From: Cladochytrium replicatum
Taxonomy: Eukaryota; Chytridiomycota; Chytridiomycetes; Cladochytriales; Cladochytriaceae
DNA: 64,000 bases
NCBI GenBank assembly: GCA_025526935.1
Contig: JAHLKD010000040.1
Location: 248,001-312,000 of the forward strand
Reading direction: 5' to 3'
The notes below the pieces were generated by a model that saw nothing but the letters and a program-made list of their open reading frames with translations, had not been told where the DNA came from and searched no databases. This document shows positions 1 through 11,679 of the stretch, piece by piece. The translations under genes and the position numbers were made by a program. Position 1 is the stretch's first letter. The number at the start of each line of letters is the position of its first letter.

Positions 1-1596
1 CGCCTTAGTGAAGCAAAAGTACACCTTGTGCAAGAGAAATTGTCGATGGAAGCTGCAAAGACAAGACTCTTTGCTGTCCGGCGTCTCATCATCGACCGTG
101 CGTGGTGGGAACGTGCAGCGTCGGAATATTACGAGACGTGGGAAGACATGCAACCAGACTTCCCATTCGACTCACAGATTGGGAGTTCGTCGCAGGACAT
201 CGAGTTAGGCAATCGCGGCTCAGAACAAGCTAAAACTACACCCCCTTTAACACCCCCTTTAACACCCCCTTCAACTCAGTCTGGGAGCGATAGAGATAAT
301 GCAGACAACGCTTCGATAAGGTCGATTGCGATACATCGGCGAGGGATAGAGTCATTTTTCTCACCCACACGACCCCAAACTCATTCTGGGAGCGAGAGAG
401 ACAACGTCGACTCCGCTTCGATAAGATCGATTACTTTACACCGGCGCGGAGTTGAGTCGTTCTTCTCAGACCGCATGGAGCCGATGACCCGGCCTCCGAC
501 AACTTCTGGAAGCGAACGAGATAATGTAGATTCTGCTTCGATTAGGTCGATCATAATTCATCGGCGGGAGATTGAATCATTCTTCTCGAACCGGATGGAG
601 GCGACATTGAGACCACCATCACTTTCCGGGAGCGAATTAGACGTGAACAATCTGGATTCAGCTTCGATCAGGTCGATCATGATGCACCGGCGTGGGATTC
701 AATCGTACAGCTCCGACATCTTTCACTCAGCACGAACAGATCCGTCAGCCTTGTCCATGATGCCATCAAGACAACGCATCCCGTCTATTAGCTCGGAATC
801 GTATCGTTCTGCAGATTCTCGTTCTTCAGGCTCGGCTTCATCAATTGGGCGAAGGAGGGAGTCGATCGACTCTGATGCAGTGTCTTTCTACTCTGCGAGA
901 TCTCGTCCTTCCCAAGGTAATCTGACTTCGCTACAAACTCAAATGCAAGACCATGAGATAGCACAAACCTTGCAAACCATTCAGGAATCGACTGAAACAC
1001 CACCTCCGCTATCTTTGTCGAACAGCAGTCAACTTCCACTTTCTAACACGTCTCACTCTCATTCCATCAACTATGAGCCAGCAACCTCCGAGTCACCACA
1101 AACTACGCTTACCCCTAGTGAATCAACCGACACCTCACCTTCACGTTCCCGCCCAACCCTCGACACTTCCCACTCCCAATCCATCTCCAACCACCGTCCA
1201 CCGTTCGACCCAGCGAACTTCGCAATTGGCATGAATAGAAGCTACTCCGCCGGCGCGGTACGATATCGTCGCCAAATGCCCCAGCTTCTGCATATGCCAA
1301 ACATTGCCAGGCATGTTTCGTTGGATGCGAACCGTTCAGCTGCAGTGGACGCCCGCCATGATATTAGCCCCGGCCTATTGTATTTGCGTTCGATGGGTGC
1401 AGTTGGTCCGCCATCATACGATTCGATCGTTGCTCTGCGGCAGCCAAACACGGCTGGCGCTCCAGTCTCAGTCACTGCGTCGTCGAATAGTCCAGCTATC
1501 CTGGAGATCGACAGTGAGGTGGTGCCCCCATCTTATGGCTCGATTGTTGGGAGAGATGGGCCTCCCCCGCCTGATGACCCAAACACCCCGCGTTAG
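1..1596 (+). CDS. Serine-rich protein with tandem repeats and PPxY motifs (5' partial)
   Basis: The reading frame is already open at base 1, so the N-terminus lies outside the window. The visible 531 residues begin with a charged helical stretch and a WWER tryptophan pair (about residue 38). Four degenerate repeats of 35-40 residues start at bases 280, 385, 505 and 625; each has the core SGSxRDNxDxASIRSI followed by HRRGIESFFS. A long Ser/Thr/Pro-rich disordered tail follows, with two PPSY motifs (bases 1408-1419 and 1525-1536). PPxY motifs are known ligands of WW domains such as those of Rsp5/Nedd4 ubiquitin ligases, so an adaptor or substrate role is a reasonable inference. The gene at 26654-28898 is a paralogue: it shares the IIDxxWWERxAS block and the PPPYESIVG-type ending but lacks the four repeats. 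I do not recognise a named family. Confidence 0.75.
   Translation, partial: RLSEAKVHLVQEKLSMEAAKTRLFAVRRLIIDRAWWERAASEYYETWEDMQPDFPFDSQIGSSSQDIELGNRGSEQAKTTPPLTPPLTPPSTQSGSDRDNADNASIRSIAIHRRGIESFFSPTRPQTHSGSERDNVDSASIRSITLHRRGVESFFSDRMEPMTRPPTTSGSERDNVDSASIRSIIIHRREIESFFSNRMEATLRPPSLSGSELDVNNLDSASIRSIMMHRRGIQSYSSDIFHSARTDPSALSMMPSRQRIPSISSESYRSADSRSSGSASSIGRRRESIDSDAVSFYSARSRPSQGNLTSLQTQMQDHEIAQTLQTIQESTETPPPLSLSNSSQLPLSNTSHSHSINYEPATSESPQTTLTPSESTDTSPSRSRPTLDTSHSQSISNHRPPFDPANFAIGMNRSYSAGAVRYRRQMPQLLHMPNIARHVSLDANRSAAVDARHDISPGLLYLRSMGAVGPPSYDSIVALRQPNTAGAPVSVTASSNSPAILEIDSEVVPPSYGSIVGRDGPPPPDDPNTPR
280..732 (+). repeat. Four in-frame tandem protein repeats, 35-40 codons each
   Basis: The repeat units begin at 280, 385, 505 and 625 (spacing 105, 120 and 120 bases, all multiples of three). 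Each encodes a Ser-Gly-Ser acidic segment, an invariant ASIRSI block and a basic HRR followed by a Phe/Ser-rich patch. The DNA has diverged at synonymous sites more than the protein, which suggests selection on the peptide. The regular SIRSIxxHRRxIxSF pattern could be a short amphipathic helix or a phosphorylation/docking module; that is inference. Confidence 0.8.
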
Positions 1597-1904
1597 CTAG
1601 CGTGCGCTTGGTCTATGCAGTTTTGGCACCAGAATGAGAATAAGTTTCGCAATGGTTTGCTCTGTTTCCAGTTTGTTTCATGCCCCACAAATTGTCCATT
1701 CTCACTATTTTGCACCGACCGGATTCTCGGTCTCATCATTCATCAATTATGTTTTCTGTTTTATTTCTTCGATGAACCGATGCCATAAAATGATACCCAG
1801 AAAAATGGACCAAATCGTGCATTTATTGCTGGTAAATACATGTCATTCATTATTGAGTTGTTAAGAAGTCTTTCAAAAAATGAATAAAAAAATCAGAAGA
1901 ATCG

Positions 1905-4739
1905 TCAGAAATCAAAATTACCTTCGATGGCTTCTATGATGTCAGCCTTCTTTCTTCCAACCTTAAGACCATTCGATTTGGCAAACTCGGTTAAAACTGG
2001 AACTGTGAGGGAAGCCAGCTGGAAAACAACGAAGCAACATTAGCCGGTTGAAGCGTTTGGGAGACAGACATAAGTCCATACTTTGCCCTCCGCTGCAAGT
2101 TTCTTGAAATTGTCAGTTGACACCGAACCAGCTTCAACCTTGGGCTTTTTTGCTTTTGATTCACCCTAATAAGTCATGAGCGACAATGCCAACTTAAGAT
2201 CAGAGGGATTACAGAAACAGACGCTCTTTCCCTTTTCTTGGTTGCTGGAGTCAATTCCATTGCCTCACCATCTAGCGCGACCTACAGCTCGATGAATAAC
2301 GGTCCTGGACATTATAACCATATTTACCTCCAAAAACTGTTTTATAAGGTTCCCCGCTCGTGCGTGTATGGTTTCCGTTTTCGGAAGCGTATGATCTGGT
2401 AGAATCGAAGCGATTTCAATATAAGTGAATTGCAGGTCTTGCAATTGATCCCCACCAGAGGAGGCAATCGGCGCATCCCTTCCCAAAGCAACGGTTTGTA
2501 GGTTCGCGTAGTGTTTCTGAAGTACTGGATTCTCGTAGTTGGTAGGATCATAATTCCGGATCAACAGTTTTGATATGACTTGTCCGGCCAACATAACATG
2601 TTCATCAGCAACTGTGGAAGATTTCAATGAGTACCATGTCCGGATTGGGTTACTGTTAAGATACCAGTAAGCTCGCTGGTAGGAGCAGGAACGGCTCGCA
2701 AATCGTCCGCAAATGGAAGTGGAATGACGTGAAACCCAGGAGGGATCTGTTCACCGATAGTATCCAATGACTCCGACTGGAAGCAACCAGATGTCAACAT
2801 TGAGCGTTTCACAGTGGAGAAAGGGGCTACCTGTGGAACAAGTGCCACAAGCCGCGGGGCAGATGCGCGACGAGGAACGAAGTTACATATGGCAACTTTG
2901 TTACGCTCCGCCAGCCGACTGAGCAAGTGCGCAAACAGTGAAATGCTTCCGGTATACTCCTATTAATGCAGCATATCAATACTGCTGTGATTTCAAAAGC
3001 GTTAAACCTTACGCCCTCGTCTGGCGCAATAAACACAGAGTGTTTCAGCATGTGATGTGGTTTCACACAAGAAAGTGGTTTGAACCCGAGTAGAGTTAAC
3101 CCTAGCTTCAGAATAAGATTAGGTTGAAAACGTAACGTGAAAATCCTGCCTGGGTCTCCAAAGCTCTTGATTTCCGCCACCTCTTCCTTCGTAAAAACCA
3201 CCTGGAGATGCGCATTCAAGTTTTGCTGACCCAAAGCGAGAAGGAGAGCATATGTAATCACCTTTGAAGATTCCTCCACTCCGAATTTGTAGAAATACTT
3301 GAAATCCGACGCCATCAAAATTTGTCCCGTATCCTGTTGAGTTGATGGGCCATCCACTTTGAATGCTCAATCTTGGATCACAGCTTTGAATTCAATACCT
3401 CGCAAACGTATGTAGTGACCGTCTTCACTTCTTTGTTGCCAACAGGTTCCAAATACGTGTGGTTTCCTTTCTTTGCCTCCACAAACATATTATATCTTAG
3501 GAAACAGGATAAAACATCATTTACATTGAAATACTGAGTCGATATGATTGAAACATACCCACGAACACCTATTGTCAAGCCTTCGCCGATATGGAACGGA
3601 ATTCTGAATGCTGATCGCTTCTGAACTTCTTTCCGACGAATCTTATCAGTAAGGTGCTCAAACTTTGAGGAAGCAGCAGCAATTCCTGATCCATCTTCTG
3701 ATTCACGGATGATCTCCTTTGTTGGACTTGAGCTAAAATTGAAAAACCGAATCGAGTGAGCACTCACCCCAAAGAAGCGATCTGCGTCGAACTTCGGTCG
3801 GTCCGGGAGATCGAAAGGGAACAATTCAATTGTAATTTTCAAATCTTGCAAGTCCTTTGAGATTTTAGTGGAATTCTTGAGAAAGCGACATTTTGACACA
3901 TACAGCGGCGCGAACTTTCGCTTGCTTCAATTTCTCTTTATCTTCTGAGTGAGGGCGATCTTCACCAGTGACCAGGAAAATACGCTTTGCTCCAACTTTT
4001 TGTGGGCTATCATCAAATGTGAGAAGCACGGTAAGCTGACCACTATCAAATGGCTGCTTTAACATACGTGTTTGAGAAAAGTGTTGAGCACGCCCATAAA
4101 ACCTCTCCTAAGTTGTAAGTGTCCGATGATCCGAACTCACTTATATTGCCTGATGCTATCACTCAGTTTCATTGCGACTGAAATGAAGATGACAGAACTA
4201 CCGGTGGCCCCGAGCTTCTCGCAGTCGATGATTCGATGAACATCGGGTTGGTCAAGGTCGTAAAGCACGTAAATATTCTGAAAGCCTAGGGCGTTCCTTG
4301 CCTTCTCCTATTGAAGCAAAAGTGAACATCTGTGTCGCTCTCACAGCTATTAATCCTCACCGTTCCGTACAAGACAACACCAGCCAAATCTGTTTCCGCA
4401 ATGATGATCTTGTTCTTCAGGAAGCCTGCGATAACCTCCATGCAAAGCTGGAACGGTGACTTCTTTTTCCCTCCTGCGGTCGAAGAGTTCTCGTCATCAT
4501 CATCAAGGTTCTTTGCTGGATCGAAGGACGGAATGTGCATTGTTTTGGTGCAGTCGATTACCCACAGAACACCTTCACGCTTGGTCCATGCTGGCTGGTT
4601 GATATTGCACGACAACATCAGACATCAAATGGATTTCGATATGATTAAAGATAACTACCTCTTCAGATCCAACCTCTCCGAAATCCTCCTCCTCCTCCTC
4701 CTCTCCGTCCTGTGTCCACTGCGAGTACGAGCTGCTCAT
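1905..4739 (-). CDS. ku70: Ku70, DNA end-binding subunit of the Ku heterodimer
   Basis: Ku70 pairs with Ku80 to bind broken DNA ends in non-homologous end joining and at telomeres. Exons read on the minus strand follow the Ku70 order: an acidic N-terminus (MSSSYSQW), a vWA-like domain starting VLWVIDCTKTM with LAGVVLYGT, the KRIFLVTGEDRPH strand, the Ku core beta-barrel (QNLNAHLQVVF, the motif PRRASAPRLVALVPQ, then PPGFHVIPLPFADD), the C-terminal arm (YENPVLQKHYANLQ, LPKTETI) and a SAP domain (LTVPVLTEFAKSNGLKVGRKK) ending at a TGA at 1905-1907. The SAP domain distinguishes Ku70 from Ku80. At least seven short introns are needed, and the first splits the acidic N-terminus from the vWA domain. 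The start at 4739 was chosen because it gives this N-terminus. It lies 77 bases from the divergent MTFP1 start. Confidence 0.92.
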
Positions 4740-4816
4740 TGGAATGCGGTGTTGTGTGGCACAGGCAGGTTGCTGCGGATCCGCATTTGGGTTGATTCTC
4801 TCGGTGGAGTTACCTG
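4740..4816. promoter_or_regulatory. Bidirectional intergenic promoter, Ku70/MTFP1
   Basis: Only 77 bases separate the inferred Ku70 ATG (minus strand) from the MTFP1 ATG (plus strand), so both promoters and 5' leaders must overlap here or extend into the coding sequences. No clear TATA box was seen. Confidence 0.4.
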
Positions 4817-5502
4817 ATGGACCGAGAGCGTGCCAACACAGAAGATGACGACACACTGCAAAACTCTCCTGCGCGGTACCTCGCCTACGTCGGCCGCTTC
4901 TCAAGGGTCCTAGTGAAACTCCCAAGAGCAATGGGTACCACTTCATGAAATATAGTATACTATACCCCAGTTCATATTATCAGAACAGTGCACACTTCCG
5001 AAGTCGGAGAGGTATTTCGCCCTGTCGTCTCCAAGAATTTAGTTCTTGCTGCTCATGGGATCTCGTGGGCCTATATCGGCGCAGACGGTACACCATGTCG
5101 CATGTTCTTCACAGCTCTATGGCTCATTCAGGAACAGTGTTACTCGGTGCATACTACTCGTATGAGCGAGGCGATCGAACTTCCACCATTTCACGGGTCA
5201 TTGCCGAGCGCCTATCATTCCACTCCATCGCATCTGTAATTCTCCCCGGCATAGTGATTCACCAATCGCTTCATAGCTTTGAGCACGACCTGAACAGGAG
5301 GGTTGCGCTTGCGAAGAGGAACTCTAGCATTTCACGAAAACTATGGGTCCCATCACCGATTGCTTTACGTTGGGGTCCTACCGCCATTGCACTCACATTG
5401 ATTCCGTTCCTCCCTCTGGCGTTCGATGAACCAGTCGAATGGGCTACAGCTAAGGCATTTGATGTGATGTGGCCGGTACATCGGGAGCGCTCTGCGGAGT
5501 GA
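4817..5502 (+). CDS. MTFP1: Mitochondrial fission process protein 1 (MTP18 family)
   Basis: Inner-membrane mitochondrial protein of the MTFP1/MTP18 family, which affects mitochondrial fission and inner-membrane organisation. The first exon encodes ARYLAYVGRFSRVL; after an intron the frame continues HTSEVGEVFRPVV and HGISWAYIGAD, the family hallmark (human: NEVGEAFR, then YGVA.SYVLAD). A second intron (GTACACC..ATTCAG) leads into the last exon with SFHSIASVILPGIVIHQS and a C-terminal hydrophobic stretch (GPTAIALTLIPFLPLAFDEPVEWA). The first intron as modelled (4935-4970) is only 36 bases; it restores the frame exactly but is very short, so that junction is tentative. The start codon gives about 190 residues, near the family's usual length. 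Confidence 0.85.
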
Positions 5503-5669
5503 TAGAGGATTAGCTCAAGTCTATGCTTCAATGCATCATGTTGGTTGAGATCAATGAGAGCTCTCGGGGTGGAAGAATTTCCCTTGAATGTATAAATATT
5601 TAGGTTGGGCAAAGGATAACAACTTTGCATGGTGAACAATCTTCAACATTGCTGAACTATAGCAGCCTT

Positions 5670-6107
5670 TCAGAGCTTGTGCCCGTATCGTTTGCTCGTG
5701 CCCTTTCCAACATTCGCCCGAATCGGTATTTTGAATGGCTCCTGGCCTGGCGCACCAGCCTCTGGCGGTGCGGGCCACACAAAGTCGTCTTTCATTGTCA
5801 CAATCGCCTTCTTAAATGACTTCGTTTGAGCTTTCACGCCCGATCTTGTTGAGTGCGGTTTGGGTCTGTAAATCATCGTGCGGACATCTGTGATGTCGAG
5901 TTTGTAAGCCTGTTCAAGGAACGACTTGATATCGATTTTGTTGAGTTCGAGTGGGACCTGGAAGACAGCTTGGTGGGGAGGGAGGTTTGACCGCACGAGT
6001 CGGAAGATGAAGTTGGGAAAGAAGAATTTGACACCGGCTATCCTTCATGTGAGCATGGGAAGATTTCAATGTGGTTGGATTTGCTCACCAGGAAGAGGCA
6101 GAGGCAT
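5670..6107 (-). CDS. MRP20: Mitochondrial large-subunit ribosomal protein uL23m
   Basis: Protein of the mitochondrial large ribosomal subunit, located around the peptide exit tunnel. Two exons. The first is short (MPLPLPA), followed by a GTGAGC..GATAG intron of about 50 bases; exon 2 runs VKFFFPNFIFRLVRSNLPP, then AVFQVPLELNKIDIKSFLEQAY and LDITDVRTMIYRP, which is the uL23 fold signature (a hydrophobic strand, then an N-K-x-D-I-K-x-[FY]-L-E turn and a V-R-T strand). The basic C-terminus ends GTSKRYGHKL. The protein is short (about 125 residues), as some fungal uL23m proteins are. The gene name follows yeast usage and rests on similarity seen by eye. Confidence 0.85.
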
Positions 6108-6318
6108 TGAAGTTCTCTTGCTTGCTCACGTGACATATCGGTGACGAAAGGAGCATTTTGATATTTCGAGAGATAAACAAGCTCTGACGGTTAAACCAAA
6201 AGCGAAAGCGAGCAGAAAGATAAATAGATATTTAGATCTATCAAAACCACAGCAATAATTCAACGTAACTATCTGGCTGCCCGCTTTGGAACCGACAACC
6301 GAGTGGCGTATGTGACAG

Positions 6319-7659
6319 ATGGACGGAGACGACCAACTCACCCCTCAGGTCGTGGATACTTTCAAGCTGGGAAAGGTGCACGCTGACTACAAGAAGCCAA
6401 TCACTTCGCTGGACTTTGACACATCGGGGGAGCTCTGTCTTACCACGGCAGGCGACGATGCTCTCAGGATATACGACTGTCGAAGCGGAGAGTATGGTGC
6501 AGTAGAAAAGCTTGCGTGGTGTTTTCTAAATATTCGAACTCTTCAATTATACAGTCAGTCTTCCAAAATCTTCAGCAAAAAGTACGGATGTTCATTTGCC
6601 AAATTCACACATCGCAAAACCAACGTCCTTTACGCATCAACTAAGGAGGATGGTACCTGAAGTAACTGATCAATGCGAGATGGGTTTAACAAGCTCCTCA
6701 TTAGATACAATTCGGTATCTGTCAACACACGACAATAAGTTCTTACGATACTTCAAGGGACACACACGGAGGTACCCTAGTGTTTGCGTCTGATTCAGGT
6801 CCTTATGACTGATTTTGAAACATCAAGGGTAACTTCGCTTGACATATCACCAACAGACGATCAATTCATATCGGCTTCGCAAGATTCGAGCGTGCGGCTT
6901 TGGGTACTGACTCACGTACCGTGATCTGGCACAGCTTTGAGACATAAATGTTCTTTTATCCCTGAGGACTTGCGAAGCAGCCATGCGCATGGTCAACTGA
7001 ATATCGGCCACGACAGGAACGCCTGTGTTGCATTTGATCAAGAAGGTATCGTCTTTGGTGTCGGGATCGCATCAAAGGCAGTAAAGCTCTTCGATATCCG
7101 AAATTTCTCTCAGGTAGATCACAAGTACGCTTGAATTATCTGTTCTAACAGGCCGTCAGGGCCCTTTCGCAGCATTCACGCTGGAGGAGCCAGCAGTCGA
7201 ATGGGTCTCTGTGAAGTTTAGCAATGATGGCAAGTCAATTCTGATCTCTACTCGTGGGGAGGTGATGTATCTCTTGGACGCATTCAGCGGTGCGATCCAG
7301 AACAAACTGACTGGGCACGAAAATCGCGGGGTCAGTTTAGATGGCTGCTTCACGCCTGATTGCCAATACGTCATATGTGGTTGGTAGTACCTGGAACAGT
7401 GAGCTGAATGGAGACACTGAACATTATATCAGGTTCTTCTGACGGCTTCATTCACTTCTGGAACAGAGAGACTGGGAACCTGGAAAACTCCCTGGAAGGA
7501 CATCGTGGGCCAATCACAAGGGTCGGATTCAACCCCAAGTTTATGATGCTTGCCTCTGCAGAGCAGAATCTGGTAAGCAAAGTGCCAGTCATTTGGACCT
7601 CCAATTCTCAATACGCTTACTTTTAGGGATTCTGGCTTCCTATTCCGCCGGAAGTTTGA
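6319..7659 (+). CDS. swd2: WDR82/Swd2 WD40 protein of the Set1/COMPASS and CPF complexes
   Basis: A WD40 beta-propeller that links Set1 histone H3K4 methylation and transcription termination to RNA polymerase II. About eight exons, joined across GT..AG introns of 45-60 bases, give [121 protein letters not shown] and [16 protein letters not shown], ending [19 protein letters not shown] before a TGA at 7657-7659. The [12 protein letters not shown] and GPFA.F segments and the FWLP ending are WDR82-specific. The exon junction at about 6652-6706 restores D-T-I-R-Y-L precisely. Confidence 0.92.
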
Positions 7660-8870
7660 AAACTGCATTATTGTAAATAGATTTTGAAGAAATTTCCCTC
7701 TGCAAGGATATGAATATAAATAGATGGTCTCTAATTTGTCTTCACTTCTGTTCGAGCAGCTTGTTGTGTTTCGTTTTGAAGATATTCCAAAGTGGATGGG
7801 TCTACGAGACGTCTAATTATATATCAGTGTAATAAGTCTACTGAGGCAATTGCAAATGGCATGACTAATAATAGATGTACCAAGCAGTTGTGTACTTGAG
7901 AAAAGTTTGTTACTCAATGAATCAATCTAAAAGAAATTAGAAAAGTATTTTACCCAATATATCTAGAAGAGATTAGTCCAAATCAAGCATCTTTACAACA
8001 GATATCATATTGGTTGCAGTTGTTTTTACAAAACCACTTCCATACAAGTCGTTTGTCAAACATTGTAATGCAAGAGGATTAGTCAGTCAATCTTGTCTTA
8101 AGAAAAAGAGTCACTGAACTAGTTGATCCTTGATTGTTGCCCTTGACAGCTCAGTCAGCAACATTTAGGTTGTTACGGAACTGGGAGGGAGCGTTGGATT
8201 ATACAAGTTACTGGACTCTATTACAGCCACTTTAACAACTATACACTAAACACATTACGACCTAACAGATAGACTGGAGACTTCCGGGAGTCCTGATTGC
8301 GGGATTCAGAGAGATCTGTTGGCCATGAACCACGAGGTTTGAGCTGTGTAGTTAGTGGACTGGTTGCAACCTGCAAACCTATAATTGACAGCTTGGAAAC
8401 CCGTGCAAGCAGTGCGTGCTGTGCCGCAAAGCCCTTCCACTTGTGTATGTCGCTGCTGATTTGCTGGATCTCTAAGGCAGGCTGCAGGCACGGAATTCCA
8501 ACAGTGGGCCGTAAAGGAAAAGCGAAATAACTATAGTGCGAAAATGGCACCAGTGATGCGAGCAAAACAAAGAAAAGAGGGCTGAAGGACCCATAGTGAG
8601 GGGTCGACAAGAACATAGTTTGCCAATGTATGTGAAAGGTGCAGAGATCTTTGTGCTTGACCTGACAACTTGATTGAGAATATCATAGTCTGTGCTGGTG
8701 CCTTTGATTGAAACAGTCATGATCACCAGAACTTGGCCCATTTTGTTTATTGTAGGTTGTTGCACTTTTCGTAAACGAAGTGAACTGATAATGCCTCCCC
8801 TGAACTTACCCTTTCAGTTGCAAGAGTGAGCACTGTTCCAATAAGACTCCATACAACAGCTGTGGACTCG
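7660..8870. other. Gene-poor AT-rich interval with an LTR-like repeat
   Basis: No supported gene. The left part is AT-rich and follows the WDR82 stop. A segment starting TGTTACGG (8171) looks like an LTR end, and 8217-8320 is repeated at 40056-40157. The right part grades into the copia relic. Short open frames here have no recognisable content. Confidence 0.6.
8171..8330 (+). repeat. LTR-like dispersed repeat, copy 1
   Basis: The stretch from about 8217 (tctattacagccactttaac) to 8320 matches 40056-40157 in the same orientation at roughly three of four positions, sharing the blocks gactggagac, gcgggat and cagagaga. In the 40 kb copy it lies upstream of a gag-like relic, so it is probably part of an LTR or 5' leader. 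Here it sits beside a copia relic of opposite orientation, so it may be a solo element. Limits are approximate. Confidence 0.5.
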
Positions 8871-10980
8871 AAGGCCAGGTTAAGCTCTGGTCAATTCATT
8901 GAGTGCAATCAGCTCTGCTTCTGATGAAGAGAGAGTAATGATTTGTTGCTCGTAGATTTCCAGCTAATTGCTGTGTTTGCAAACATTACAACATAATCAG
9001 TTTGTGAATACCATCATAGGTTAATTGCAAAATCTGCATCATAGTACCCTTTAGTGGCAAGAACTGTTGTTCTTAGTTTCTTCTGATGAATTAACCTATT
9101 CATACATTCCGTCTTGTCTTAGGTGCTTGGTTCAGAGTTATTGTTTTGTGCATAATGCAATTCCAAAACCCATGTACCAAGAATGTACCAGTAGATTCTA
9201 TTCAATGCATGTTTATCGCACATTTGGGGTTTGACCTGATGTTGTGCAAGAATATTCACTGCATATGATAGATCCAGTCTAGTCTTTGTTGCTGAGTACG
9301 AGACTTTCATGAGTTCAGATTTGAGTCGCATCTTCATCAGTAGGAAGCAGCAAATCGTTATCTCTTTTGTATGAAGATCACCATTGGTGTTTTGGCAGTT
9401 TTGGTATTTGTACCAATAAGCTACCTTTACAGCTTCTAATATATTTTGTGCGTGTAAGTCCATTGCCTAAGAAGAAATCTTCTTCAGTCTCTAGTACTTC
9501 CATTATTCAATATCTATTTTTCTTTGTCATCCCTTCCAATTAGTAAACGGTGAATTCAGCTCATCTTTAAAGATACTACATCGATTTGGATCTGGCATGA
9601 AGAGTAGATTTTCATTAACATGCACTGCTGTATGTTCTTTCACTCGATGCTTCCCAGGAACTTTTCGCCAAAATGACAGACATCTGACAAGTTTCGTATC
9701 TTTCCTATAAAGCAATGTACCATTCTCGGGCGGCTTGATGCAAACCATACAAGCTCTTGATCAGTTTACAAACAATCCCTTGGAGTTATTCCTTAAACTT
9801 CTCGAGCCTATGGGGCATTTCAAGGTAGTTTGTTTCACAAAGTGATCTGTTTAAGGAAGCTCCTTTCACATCATATTGATGTATATCAACATTACTATTG
9901 TTGCTAATGCTATACGCATTCAGAGAGATGTTGTCTTAGTGACTAGAGAATAGACTTTGTTAAGGTCCTCACTGTCAATCTGAGAAAAACTTCTTGCAAC
10001 CCATCTAACCTTGAAAATCATGTTTCCATTTTTGTTCAAGTTCAAAATCAAATACCTATTTCCCTGATAAGAGATTCTTTCCTTCATGCAAGATCACTTC
10101 TTCCGATGTGTTAGTTGAACCAGTTGATTGTTCTCTTCACACATAGCAGCTAACCACCATCCTACTTCATTGGGTTGCGACATTGCTTCCTTTAAAGTGC
10201 TAGGAACTGTTCGGTACTTCCCAAAGGGAACAGGTGTATATGAAATTGCTGACTCTGCCTTTAAATGCCACAGTAATGCTGGTTTGTTACGTATATGGTT
10301 TCAAATATTCAAATTCTCATTAAACTTGGGTTTTGCTTTTCGTCCCTAAGCATATAGGGTTCTCATGTCAAAGTAACTACAGGTTGTCCAGCTGGTAGAA
10401 CATGAGATTCAATTATAGGTTTACCTGGGCCTTCTAGAGGTGGCTTCTGTTTATTGATCAGGTGCATTCACAGCTAGTACTGCTGCTGTTGGAGCTGTAT
10501 ACCCCAATGATAGTATGGAATGTATTCCTCTCTAGCGTCCTGCTGAAGAGGCTTGAGATAACGAGTTGATGGCATGAAATTGTCATCCCTACCAGATTCA
10601 TATGTCAGTGTGTCTCTTCCTGTACTGTAGACACCTGCAGAACTGGATATCTCATTGTTAGCATGTCTAGAAGATCTGGTTTTGGTGAGAGCCAGCAAAT
10701 ACTCCTTCATGAAACTTAACCTTGTATCCTGTTACTTGGTTTGTTCTGAAATTGAGAACAACCTTGATCTGAAGATCATCTTCAACACAGCCCAGAAAAT
10801 TTCCAAGGTCTGAGTGGTCTTCCGTTTTACAACGCAACCTTTCAGTTTTAGGTATGTAGATTGATACCAACAATCCGAAGGTGTTGATAGATGCCTTATC
10901 CATAATATTGCCAAGAAAAGCAACGAAGGTAAGCGTTTTGTTTGTTTGTAAAGTTCCCTGTTTTTAACTGTCTGTAACAA
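8870..10980 (-). pseudogene. Decayed Ty1/copia retrotransposon pol (integrase end, reverse transcriptase, RNase H)
   Basis: Read on the minus strand, the pieces appear in copia order. The integrase C-terminal region comes first (10904-10667: INTFGLLVSIYIPKTERLR, then LGNFLGCVEDD). The start of the reverse transcriptase region follows (10230-10130: VPSTLKEAMSQPNEVGWWLAAM), then RT pieces at 10040-9530 (VRWVARSFSQIDSEDLNKVYS and a relic of the usual SLYGLKQ region). Next is the segment before RNase H (9463-9119: TRLDLSYAVNILAQHQV, then HALNRIYWYILGT), and last an RNase H piece (about 8990-8900: TAISWKST followed by LSSSEAELIAL in another frame). Many stops and frameshifts show it is dead. No gag or protease was found to the right, so the 5' part is missing or unrecognisable. 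Confidence 0.85.
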
Positions 10981-10984
10981 TCAT

Positions 10985-11679
10985 CTCTATTTTTGTATTT
11001 GCGAAATTCATCCACGTTGGCTCAGAGACGAATAAACGGTTACTCTTCCCAACCTACACCACTATCCCTACAAGTTGTAGCAATCGTTACAAGTGGTAGC
11101 AAAGGTCATATCGATATTCCCCACCGCCTCCCCCCGCCTAGCCTTCCCTGGCTCTGTCTCTTTACCTGCTGCCAGCACAGAGGATTGAATATTGTCTGAA
11201 TTGGATGTTGCGAGGAAGTCCAGATTGTAGCAACATAGCTTGTGATAATTCCTTGATTGAGCGGGTTTGTGGGGTACGATTTATAATTGTTGCCCACTGG
11301 GATACAAGGTCACGTGTTTGCAGGGACCTTAGTTTACAGATAGCACAGAAACCTTCAACAGTTACGTTTGTGGGAGGGAGAATGGCACAGGAGCAAAGCG
11401 AAACACGGATGACCTCAAGATTTTCCATTGTACTGTGACCCACTAAATGTGCGTGAGCCAATGATCCGACCTCATCACCTCATCCTACCGTTGCTTGCAA
11501 TAAGAGGAATCCTAGCAAATCTAACACCTCCATTGCTTGGCTTGATAACACGAGCGACAAAGTCTGCACAAAGAGAGATGGTGTACAAACATGAATCAAT
11601 TCATAACAATTATTTCGACTTTTTACATGGCAGTAATAAAGCAAACATAGGCGTTTTACCATTTCATACGAGGCCATGT
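10985..11679. other. Intergenic, no gene seen
   Basis: Between the copia relic and the MDR gene. Several overlapping frames of 60-100 codons exist on both strands, but none shows conserved motifs or a codon bias that stands out. Nothing supported. Confidence 0.6.

Noticed and set aside
4332-4817. Plus-strand frame of 161 codons overlapping Ku70
   Set aside because: It lies opposite conserved Ku70 exons and introns; its Leu runs come from the antisense of a poly-Glu tract.
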